This document shows, piece by piece, positions 1 to 8,100 of a DNA stretch of 40,201 bases. The position numbers and the translations under genes were made by a program. The notes beneath the pieces are model-generated. The model was given only the letters and a program-made list of their open reading frames with translations, ran no database searches and was not told the DNA's origin. The stretch is from Planctomycetota bacterium (GTDB taxonomy: Bacteria; Planctomycetota; J058), in the NCBI GenBank assembly GCA_019636275.1, contig JAHBXY010000080.1, positions 1 through 40,201 of the forward strand, in the 5' to 3' direction. Numbering within the stretch: position 1 is the first letter of the stretch; each line of letters starts with the position of its first letter.

Positions 1-2
1 CG

Positions 3-1836
3 CTGCGCGCGGAGGGGCAGGCCTGGCTCGAGCGCGCGGCGTCGGCCGGGGAGGTCGAGGCCATGGTCCTCCTCGGGCGGACCCTGCTCGCCGCCGCGCC
101 CGAGGACGCCGCGTCGGTGGAGGTGGCGCTCGGCTGGCTCGACCGGGCGGGGCGGGCCGGCCGGGCGGACGCGTGGTGGCACGCCGGGCGGCACTTCGAG
201 GCCCCGCGGGCGGGGCGCACGCGGGAGGAGGTCTACGCCGACGCGACGGCAGCGCGCGACGCGGCGGCGGCGCTGCGCTGGTGGGGGCGCGCGGCGGAGG
301 CCGGCCACGTGCGGGCCATGCGCAAGCTGGGCGAGGTCCACGAGGACGGCTGGTGCGTGGCGCCCGACGAGGCGGAGGCGGCGCGGTGGTATGGCCGCGC
401 CGCGGAGGCGGGTGACGCGCGGGCCATGTACCTGCTCGCCAACGTCCTCGACTTCTTCGACGGTCCGCTGCGCGACCCGGCGAAGGCCGCGGCGTGGCAC
501 GCGCGCGCGCTCGAGGCGCTGCCCGTTCAAGCGCTCGACGACCCGGACGCGGCGGCGTCGCTCGGCATGCACCTCATGGGCTCGGGGGCGCGGGTGCAGG
601 CGCCGGACCCCGACGCCGCGATCCCCTGGCTGCGGCGAGCGCTCGCCGGCGGGGCGCCCGAGGCCACGGTGACGCTCGGCTCGGCGCTGCTGCTCCGGCC
701 GGAGCAGCAGGAGCGGCCGGGCGAGGCGCTCGCGCTGCTCGAGCGCGGCGTCTCCATGTGGCGCGGCCTCGCCGCCCTGTACCTCGGCCAGGCCTTCGAG
801 AGGGGGGCCGGCGGCCTCGCGGCCGACCGGTCGCTGGCGCGCGGGTGGTACGAGCGGGCGATCGCGCGGGGGCGGCACGAGGCGCGGTTCCACCTCGGGG
901 AGCTCCTCCTCGGCGACCCGGACCCCGCGGCGCGGCAGGCGGGGCTCGACCACCTGCGGGAGGTCGCCGGCGCGGCCGACCCCGAGGCGGGGCAGCGGCC
1001 GCTCCTCGCCGCGCGCCGGCTCGTCGAGGCGCTGCGCGCGGGCGACGCCCAGGAGGCCCTGCGCTGGGCCGCCGTGGCCGCCCGGTCGTCGCCGCCGGAC
1101 CTGGAGGTCGCGCGCACGCTCGTCGCCTCCCTGGCCGCCGACCCCGCCACCGCGACGGCGCTCGAGGGTCTGTCCGCCGGAGGCGAGGCGGTCGCCGACC
1201 ACCTGCTCGCGCTGCTGGCCGAGGTGGCCGCGCCGCCGCGCCACGACGAGGCCGCCGCGCGCTACACCCGCGCGCTCGAGCGCGGCCACGCGCCCTCGCT
1301 GGCACCGCGCCCTCGCCCTGGGCCGGGCGGGCCGCCACGAGGCCGCGGTCGCCGACCTGCGCGCCCTGGCCGACGAGGGGAGCGCGCGGGCCATGCGCGC
1401 CCTCGGCGAGGCCCTGGCCGCGGGCGAGGGCGTCGAGCGCGACGACCCGCAGGCCGCGAGCTGGCTGCTCCGCGCCCACCAGGCCGGCGACCGCCGCGCC
1501 GCCGTGTCCCTGGCCGAGCTCGTCGCCGCCGGACGGGGCGTCGAGCGCGACGACCGGGCCGCCCTGACCCTCCTCGACCGCGTCCGCGCCCGCCTCGCGC
1601 AGGAGGGCGCCGAGGCCCACGCCGTCCTCCGCCGCGCCGCCCGCCTCGCCGCCGACCTCGCGCGCACGCTCGACGACCCGGCCGCGGTCACTCGCTGGCT
1701 GAAGGTCGGCGTCAGCGTCGACGAGCCCGCCTGCATGGCCGAGTGGGCCCGCCGCCTCGAGTCCGGCGACGGCGTCGCCGCTGACGCCCAAGAGGCCGCC
1801 CGCCTCCGCGCCCGCCTCGCCGAGCTCGGCCGCTGA
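3..1836 (+). CDS. Sel1-repeat (SLR) protein, 5' end outside window, frameshift near 1300
   Basis: The reading frame is already open at position 3, so the start lies upstream. Repeated alpha-helical pairs of Sel1 type are visible, for example AAEAGHVRAMRKLGEVHEDG, followed by WYGRAAEAGDARAMYLLAN. Such solenoids usually mediate protein-protein contacts; no enzymatic domain is seen. Around position 1300 the Sel1 pattern leaves the first frame and resumes in another as RALALGRAGRHEAAVADLRA and RAMRALGEALAAGEGVERDD, ending at the TGA at 1834-1836. Reading through would need two extra bases (CTG-TGG-CAC expected where CTGGCAC is present). Either the gene is broken or the assembly has an indel. Family assignment is firm. 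The precise role is unknown. tRNA-Ala follows 52 bp downstream. Confidence 0.8.
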
Positions 1837-1850
1837 AGGGCGGTTGCCCC

Positions 1851-1878
1851 TTGTCTGGCCCCCTGCGCGGCGTATCCT
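1851..1878 (+). promoter_or_regulatory. Putative sigma70-type promoter of tRNA-Ala
   Basis: TTGTCT (1851-1856) and TATCCT (1873-1878) are separated by 16 bp. The predicted transcription start falls within a few bases of the mature tRNA 5' end at 1889. Similarity to the consensus is moderate. Confidence 0.45.
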
Positions 1879-1888
1879 CGCGGGTCGC

Positions 1889-1961
1889 GGGGACGTAGCT
1901 CAATTGGGAGAGCGCTGGCTTTGCAAGCCTGAGGTTGAGGGTTCGATCCCCTTCGTCTCCA
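1889..1961 (+). tRNA. tRNA-Ala (anticodon TGC)
   Basis: The 73-nt sequence folds as a cloverleaf. The acceptor stem pairs 1889-1895 with 1954-1960. The D stem is GCTC/GAGC. The anticodon loop is TTTGCAA with TGC at 1922-1924. The T arm carries TTCGATC, and the discriminator is A1961. The G1891-T1958 pair is the G3:U70 identity element of alanine tRNAs. The anticodon stem has a T-T opposition (1916/1930) where most bacterial tRNA-Ala(TGC) genes have T-A. The T stem includes one G-T pair. CCA is not encoded. Confidence 0.95.
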
Positions 1962-2155
1962 TGCCGACTGAAGCGCCGACGAGCACGCCGTTTGGGCCGC
2001 CCGGCGCACCCACCCAGACCCACTGACGTAGCGGCGCCGGCACCGCCAGCACGACGAACAGCGTCGGCTGGCCGTCGCCCGCGGCCTCGCCGCCAAGTGC
2101 GCACGATCACGGCGCCGGCACGTGAGATCCGCGGCTTGACCCAAGAGTTCCATCA

Positions 2156-2173
2156 GTGCACGAAAGCGTGCAC
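2156..2173. repeat. Perfect 7-bp hairpin with 4-nt loop
   Basis: GTGCACG-AAAG-CGTGCAC forms a perfect 7-bp stem. No T-tract follows, so it is not a classical intrinsic terminator. It lies about 195 bp after the tRNA and could be an operator or a processing structure. Confidence 0.5.
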
Positions 2174-2224
2174 GTCCTGAAATGGAGGGCGTGCCCGCCA
2201 GCGCGTCGGCGCAGCCATGTTTCA

Positions 2225-2275
2225 GAAGTCGGCGGGGTCCCCATAACATGACCCTCCCTCGGGACCCCATACTTC
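2225..2275. repeat. Compound inverted repeat in spacer
   Basis: An inner perfect 8-bp stem pairs GGGGTCCC (2234-2241) with GGGACCCC (2261-2268) across a 19-nt loop. An outer 5-bp stem pairs GAAGT (2225-2229) with ACTTC (2271-2275). It could be a structured RNA, a terminator for the minus-strand gene ending at 2514, or a mobile-element remnant. No open reading frame is linked to it. Confidence 0.45.
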
Positions 2276-2513
2276 AGGACGGTAAGACAGGGTGGCGCAG
2301 GTCGGCCGTTCGGGGCAGTCCGTTCGGCAGACGGAAGGTTACACCGCCTTCGTTCCTGCTCCGCTCACGCCCGCCCGACGCACGGACGAACGCGGGCCAC
2401 CTTAGCAACGTTCGCCGCCGCGGCAGGCCGCTTCAGGCATTCATGGCGGGGCGCCGACAGTGGAACCACGTCGGCCGGGCCTTGGACGGGGTGTAGCAAC
2501 CAGCGGGACGTTG

Positions 2514-3146
2514 TCATCCGCCGTCAAGCCCCCAGGCTCGCAGCGCCGCCTTGGCCGCCGCGCGGACGACGGAGTTCGACGACTTGAACGCGCGCTCGAC
2601 CGCTCCTCGCGCCCCCTCGCCGCCGAGTACGGAGAGCGCCTGAATCGCAGTGACGTGGTCCTCGGGGGCGAGGTCGTCGACCTCCTCCTCGAGCACCAAG
2701 CAGGCGATCTGGGTCCACGGCTCCGCGGTCGCAACTACCCGACGCTCGGCGACGAGACGAACGACGCCGAAAAACGCGACCCCGTCGGGCTTTCCGCCCA
2801 GGAGGAACCGGACCGTGACTTCGATCGTCCGGAGCCACCTCGACAGCCGCTCGGTGTCCGCGGGCGACATTAGCTTGTCCCGCTGCAGCGCGCTCCTGGA
2901 CGAGAGGCCTTCGACGCGGGCCGTGTCGCACAGGGTCCACAGCGCTCCGACGTAGACCCTGGGCACCAGGTCGCCTCGGAGCACGTTCCGGAGCCCGTGG
3001 AGCGCCGTCATGACCTCGACGAAGTTCTCCTCCCGGATGCCGCGATACGGGCGGAGAGAGCCGAGGAAGCCCTCCTCTCCACGGGGGTCACCGGGGACCT
3101 CCCCCGCATGCGCAAGGAGCAGGCGGCCGCTGGTCTCGACGTCCAC
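2514..3146 (-). CDS. Hypothetical protein, alpha-helical, HEAT-like C terminus
   Basis: A 210-residue soluble protein without signal peptide or membrane segment. Residues about 35-120 are helical, with motifs such as ENFVEVMTALHGL and LSRWLRTIEVTVRFLLGG. The last 50 residues, including HVTAIQALSVLGGEGARGAV and RAAAKAALRAWG, resemble one HEAT/armadillo-type helical repeat. It starts 28 bp after the end of the upstream minus-strand gene (3175-4062), so the two are probably co-transcribed. I do not recognise a family. The paired arrangement with a DUF4375-like gene in an atypical-composition block would fit an immunity or accessory protein, but this is only inference. Confidence 0.65.
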   Translation of the reverse strand: MDVETSGRLLLAHAGEVPGDPRGEEGFLGSLRPYRGIREENFVEVMTALHGLRNVLRGDLVPRVYVGALWTLCDTARVEGLSSRSALQRDKLMSPADTERLSRWLRTIEVTVRFLLGGKPDGVAFFGVVRLVAERRVVATAEPWTQIACLVLEEEVDDLAPEDHVTAIQALSVLGGEGARGAVERAFKSSNSVVRAAAKAALRAWGLDGG

Positions 3147-3174
3147 AACTCACCTCTCGGGGAAGCGCACGGCG

Positions 3175-4062
3175 TCAGCGAGCTACATGTCGGTCGTCGT
3201 CGTCGTCGTCGACGTGGTCCATGTCCTCGACGCCAAACCTCGTCAGGAAGTTCCTGGAGCGCTTCACGACCTCCGTGACGAACGAGAACGTCGTCCCGTC
3301 CATCGAGCTCCAGCCACCCAGCTTCACTCGCTCCGACCCTCGAGAGAGCACCAGCCATGCGCGAGGTCGAAGCTCGTGAAGCGCGAGGATCGCGGCGACG
3401 ACCGCCGGCGCGCTCCAGACCGGACTGAGCAAGACCGCCGACGCGGCGAACGCCAGGGCAACCGTGACGAGCGGCAGCACGGGCACGAACGAGCGCTCGA
3501 CCCGCAGATCCGCCTCCCATTCGCCAAGGTCGTAGGATTGGACGACCTCGCGGTCTACCAGTTGCTCGAGCCTGTTCGGCTCCATGATCCTGAGGTCCTC
3601 CAACGCGCCTACCGAGGTCGCGTCCCGAGCCGCCAGCTCGGCCTCGTGCGCGCGTATGTAGTTCGCGAGCTGCCGCTCGAGCTCCGCCTTCCCCGACCAG
3701 AACTGCTTGGCGACGCGCTCTCGCTCCTCCTTCGGCACGGTCTTGAAGCGCTCGATGCGCCTCGCTGAGTCGCTCGGCGGCGGAACCCCGAGCCAGCCGA
3801 GCGCCTCGCGAAGCGCCGCCGCGGAGGCGATCGCGCCCAGCCGCTCGTAGGCCGCGAGGGTGCGCGCGTATCCGGGGTCACGGTCGTAGAAGGCTCCCTC
3901 GAACAGGTACTCGAACCCTCCATTGCCGATCGCACCCGAGGCCGACCAGGCAAGGACGATCGTCTGGTAGAGCTCGTCCGACGGCTCCTCGCCGACCTGC
4001 TCGAGGCGAAGGTACGTGTCGTTGCAGAGCTTGAAGTCCTCGCCGCTCAACGCCCCTCCCAC
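3175..4062 (-). CDS. DUF4375 (DMP19-like) domain protein with C-terminal membrane segment
   Basis: The 295-residue product has an N-terminal helical domain of about 150 residues. The motif SASGAIGNGGFEYLFEGAFY matches the characteristic NGGF stretch of the DUF4375/DMP19-like fold, followed by a LAAYERLGA helix. These domains occur widely in accessory and polymorphic-toxin-associated genes; biochemical function is poorly defined. Residues about 190-225 are hydrophobic (VLPLVTVALAFAASAVLLSP, then VVAAILAL) and probably form one or two membrane spans, after which comes a short cytosolic tail. The protein ends with an unusual run of six aspartates (DDDDDD). The gene is first of a two-gene minus-strand unit and divergent from 4154-4627. 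The domain assignment is from motif recognition. Confidence 0.65.
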   Translation of the reverse strand: MGGALSGEDFKLCNDTYLRLEQVGEEPSDELYQTIVLAWSASGAIGNGGFEYLFEGAFYDRDPGYARTLAAYERLGAIASAAALREALGWLGVPPPSDSARRIERFKTVPKEERERVAKQFWSGKAELERQLANYIRAHEAELAARDATSVGALEDLRIMEPNRLEQLVDREVVQSYDLGEWEADLRVERSFVPVLPLVTVALAFAASAVLLSPVWSAPAVVAAILALHELRPRAWLVLSRGSERVKLGGWSSMDGTTFSFVTEVVKRSRNFLTRFGVEDMDHVDDDDDDRHVAR

Positions 4063-4153
4063 ACGTCGCCTGGTCGCTCGTCACGTCGGCCACGCGTTGA
4101 CCTTCGATCTCTGGCCCAGGGGCTTCGAGCTGGTGAACTGCCCCTGAAGCACC

Positions 4154-4627
4154 ATGGTCGCGCCGGCCACGGCCACGATCGCTCCTCGATCGTCTCTTAC
4201 CGGGCGCGTGCTCGACATCCTCCCACGCGATAGCCTTGACTTCGTGGCGTGCCCGGACGACCGCACGATCCGTCTGGTGCTCGACTGGGACATGGTCATG
4301 CAGCGCTACGACCGGGAGCTGCCCGGACCCGTCGTCGTGCCGGAGGAGCTCTCACTCTCCGCCGACACCGTCGCGGCGCTCTGGTCCTGGTACGGCGCCT
4401 ACTCCGACCTGGCGCACTGGTCGTCGGATCGCGGAGACGACCTCCACGACCTGGATTGGCGCCTCATCGAGGAAGAAGGGCTACGGCAGTGGAGCCAGGT
4501 GCGAGCCGAGCTCGGGCCTTCGTACCACGTCTACTACTCGAGCCTCCTGTTCGACGAGACGTTCGCACACCCTGACGAGTACGAGCGGATCGCGGGAGAC
4601 GAGAGGACCCGACTCGACGGCCGTTGA
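4154..4627 (+). CDS. Hypothetical protein, acidic and tryptophan/tyrosine-rich
   Basis: A 157-residue soluble protein transcribed away from the DUF4375-like gene. It has a beta-rich N-terminal half (TIRLVLDWDMVMQRYDRELP) and a helical C-terminal half with LWSWYGAYSDLAHW and LRQWSQVRAELGPSYHVYYS. No catalytic signature, signal peptide or membrane segment is seen. Acidic pI, small size and location in the atypical block would suit an immunity-type or accessory protein, but I recognise no family. The start is taken as the ATG at 4154; the TTG/GTG alternatives downstream cannot be excluded because there is no good ribosome binding site. Confidence 0.6.
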   Translation: MVAPATATIAPRSSLTGRVLDILPRDSLDFVACPDDRTIRLVLDWDMVMQRYDRELPGPVVVPEELSLSADTVAALWSWYGAYSDLAHWSSDRGDDLHDLDWRLIEEEGLRQWSQVRAELGPSYHVYYSSLLFDETFAHPDEYERIAGDERTRLDGR

Positions 4628-5145
4628 GATGACGTCGAACCTGGTCTCGTCGACCATGGGAGCCGCGCGACTGGCGCACCCAGCGACCTCGCCCGGAGCG
4701 CCTCGTCGAGCCCGCACAGCCACCGTCCCGGAGGCCGACGACGACACGCGCACGGACCTGGTCAGCCCGGGAGGGCGACTGCCAGGGCCCTCGCAGGCAG
4801 GCCCCGGCGGAAACCGGGAAGGGAGACCGCGCGTGCTGCAGCCCGATGCGCTCGGGGAGACGCGGCCACGCGGCGGGGAACCTGACGCGGCCTCGGAGAA
4901 CGCCTGACGCGAGCAGGCGCCTCGACGGCGCGGACAGGTAACGAACGGTTCGGTCATGCCACGTGGCGATCTCTTCCCATGGGGACGCTCAGCCGCCACG
5001 GCGGAGGGAAAACGCCGCAACGGGGCGCGAGGTTTCCCAGACGACCAGGCCGAGCTGGGCAGGGTGACTCGTCGATTCACTCGGTCGGCGAGGAGGCCGT
5101 CTCACGAACGAGCGACGGTCCCCGGTTTGCCCCCGCTGAGCGGCC
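4628..5145. other. Spacer upstream of the NRPS; no gene supported
   Basis: About 520 bp without a frame that shows the local codon bias. Open frames give arginine/serine/proline-rich strings typical of shadows in GC-rich DNA. It should hold the NRPS promoter, but I could not identify a convincing -35/-10 pair, and no clear Shine-Dalgarno precedes the ATG at 5146. Confidence 0.5.
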
Positions 5146-8100
5146 ATGATCGACGAAGTCGCGAGCCCCGACGCCACGCTCCTCGCCGCTCCCCCGCACC
5201 CCGCGACGATCGACGACGCCTTCCGCCAGGTCGCGCGCCTCCACCCGGGATCGCCGGCCCTGCTGTGGCACGGCGGATCCATGACGTACGCCGAGCTCGA
5301 CGCGCGCAGCGACGGGCTGGCGCGCCTGGTGCGCGCGCACGCGGACGAGGGCGCGTTCGTCGGGCTCTGCGTCGAACGCGGCCCCGCGCTCGTCGTCGGC
5401 ATGCTCGGGATCCTCAAGGCGGGCCGGGCGTACGTGCCGCTCGACCCCGCCTACCCCGAGGCCCGGCTGCGCTTCATGCTCGAGGACAGCCGCGCGCAGG
5501 TCGTCGTCGTCGACGCGGAGACGCGGGAGCGCCTGCCGGCGGGGCCGCGGACGCTCCTGCGCTGGGACGCCCCGTGCAGCGAAGGCGCGCCCAGCCGCCT
5601 CGCCGCGTCCGCCGACGCTCCGGCCTATGTCTGCTACACGTCGGGCTCGACGGGGCGCCCGAAGGGGGCGATCGTCCCGCACCGCGGCGTCCTGCGGCTC
5701 GTGCGGGGCGCGACCTACGCGGCGCTGGGGCCCGAGGAGACGATCCTCCAGCTCGCCTCGCCCTCGTTCGACGCCACGACCTTCGAGGTGTGGGCCGCGC
5801 TGCTCAACGGCGGCCGCCTGGCCTTCCCGCGCTCGGCGCGGCCGCGGCTCGACGAGCTCGGCGCCGAGCTCCGCGCCCACGGCGTGACGACGCTCTGGCT
5901 CACAGCCGGCCTGTTCCACCTCATGGTCGACGAGCGCCTCGAGGACCTGCGCCCGCTCCGCCAGCTCCTCGCCGGCGGCGACGTCCTCTGCCCCCGGCGC
6001 GTGCGCAGGGTGCTCCAGACCCTGCCGCACCTGCGCCTCGTCAACGGCTACGGCCCGACCGAGAACACGACCTTCACCACCTGCCACACCGCCCGCCTCG
6101 AGGACGTCACCGACCGCGTCCCGATCGGTCGCCCGATCGAGCGGACCTACGTGCGCGTGCTCGACGAGGCCGGACGGCCGGTGGCCCCGGGCGACCCGGG
6201 CGAGCTCTACGCCGGCGGCGACGGCCTGGCGCTCGGCTACCTGAACCTCCCCGAGCTCACGGCCGAGCGCTTCGTCGACGACCCGCTCCGCCCCGGCGCG
6301 CGGCTCTACCGCACCGGCGACCTCGTGCGCGCGCGGCCCGACGGCGCGCTGGAGTTCCTGGGCCGCACCGACGACCAGGTGAAGATCCGCGGCGTCCGCG
6401 TCGAGCCCGACGAGGTCGCCGCGGCGGTCCGCACGCTCCCCGGCGTGCGTGACGCCGTCGTCGTCGCGCGGCGCGACCACGACGACGTGCAGCTCGTGGC
6501 CTACGTGCTCCCGCTCGCCGGCGCCTCGGCCGACGAGGCGACCGTGCTCGCGCACCTGCGGTCTCAGCTCCCCGAGCCCCTGCTCCCGAGCCGGGTCGTG
6601 ACGCTCGACGCCTTCCCGCTCAACGGGAACGGCAAGGTCGACCGCGGCGCGCTCCCCGCCCCCGACCTCGCCCGCGCCCCCGCGGGACGATCCCCGCGCG
6701 GCCCCGCCGAGGAGGCGATCGCCAGGGCCTGGCGCGAGGTGCTGCGCGTCGACCGGGTCGACGCGGACGACGACTTCCTGCGCCTGGGCGGCCACTCCCT
6801 CAAGGCCGCCCAGGTCGCGGCGCGCCTGAGCGACGCCCTCGGCCAGGACGTCGGCGTCGCGGACGTCCTCGAGGCGCGGACGGTCGCAGGCCTCGCCGCC
6901 CGCCTGGCAGGCCGGCCGCGCGGCGAGCGCGGCGACCTCGCGCGCCGCGTCGAGCAGGCGCCGCTGTCCGCCCTGCAGGCGCAGCTCTGGATCGTCGAGC
7001 GGCTCGTGCCCGAGCGGCAGGTCTACCTCGTGCCCTACGAGGCGAGGCTCCGCGGCCCGGTCGACGCGGCCGCGCTCGAGCGAGCCCTGTCGCGGCTCGA
7101 GGCCCGTCACGCGGCCCTGCGCCTGCGCTGGCTCGAGGAGGACGGGGCCGTCGTCGGGCAGCGCGTCGCGCCGCCGGCGCCCGCGGACCTGCCCCTCCAC
7201 GACCTGTCGGCGCTCGACGCCGAGCGGCGCGCCGCCGCCCTGGCCGAGGTCACGGCGCGCGCGGCGAGCCAGCCGCTCGACCTGCGCGGCCGCCCCTGGC
7301 GCGCCGCGCTCGTGCGCCTCGACGCGCGCGAGCACGTCCTCCTCTGGACCCTCCACCACCTCGTCACGGACGGCTGGTCCATGACGGTCCTGTTCCGCGA
7401 GCTCGCGTCGCTCTACGCGCAGGAGATCGGTGCGGACGCGCCCGCGCTGCCGGCCGCCGGCCACGAGTTCCTCGCCTGGTGCGAGGCGCAGGCCCGCGCG
7501 CAGCCCGACGACGCGCGCCTGGCCTACTGGCGGCAGGCGCTCGGCGGCCGGCTGCCGGTGCTCGAGCTGCCGACCGACCGTCCCCGCCCCCGGCGCGCGA
7601 GCGCGGCCGGCGGCGCGGTGGCCCTGTCGCTGCCCCCGGCGCTCGTCGCGCGCCTCCGCGCCGTCGCGACGGCCGAGGGCGTCACGCCGTTCACCGCGCT
7701 CCTCGCCGCCTTCCAGGCCCTCCTGGGCCGGTGCTCGCGCGCCGACGACGTCGCCGTCGTCGTGCCGCACGCCAACCGCGAGGCGCCCGGCCTCGACCGG
7801 GCCGTCGGCCTGTTCGTCGACATGCTGCCCGTGCGCGTATCGCTCGACGGCGCGCCGACCTTCCGCGAGCTGCTCGGCCGCGTGCGGGCGGCGTCGCTCG
7901 GCGCGCTCGAGCACGCCGTGCCGTTCAGCCGCCTCCTCGCCCAGCTGACGGTCGACCGCTCGGACGGCGCGGGCGCCGCCTTCCAGGCCATGTTCGCCCT
8001 GCTCGACGTGAGCGACCTGCCGACCACCCTGGGCGACGTCCCGCTCGACGTGCGGCTCCTGCCCAACGGCGGCGCCAAGTGCGACCTGAGCCTCCTGCTC

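Larger units (their letters stand above)
1962..2513. other. Non-coding spacer downstream of tRNA-Ala
   Basis: No frame here shows the GC-rich third positions seen in neighbouring genes, and the open frames encode arginine/proline-rich low-complexity strings. Base composition is visibly less GC-rich than on either side. It contains two inverted repeats, at 2156-2173 and 2225-2275, described separately. I looked for a second copy of the tRNA 3' end as an attachment site and saw none. Confidence 0.6.

Noticed and set aside
2182..2496. Possible 104-residue gene after the tRNA
   Set aside because: No codon bias, no ribosome binding site, Arg/Pro-rich random-looking product, and it spans the inverted repeat at 2225-2275.
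4481..5080. Minus-strand open frame upstream of the NRPS
   Set aside because: Ser/Arg/Pro-rich composition, no bias, and it overlaps the better-supported gene at 4154-4627.
1889..5145. attL/attR pair from integration at tRNA-Ala
   Set aside because: I found no second copy of the tRNA 3' end and no integrase in the window.
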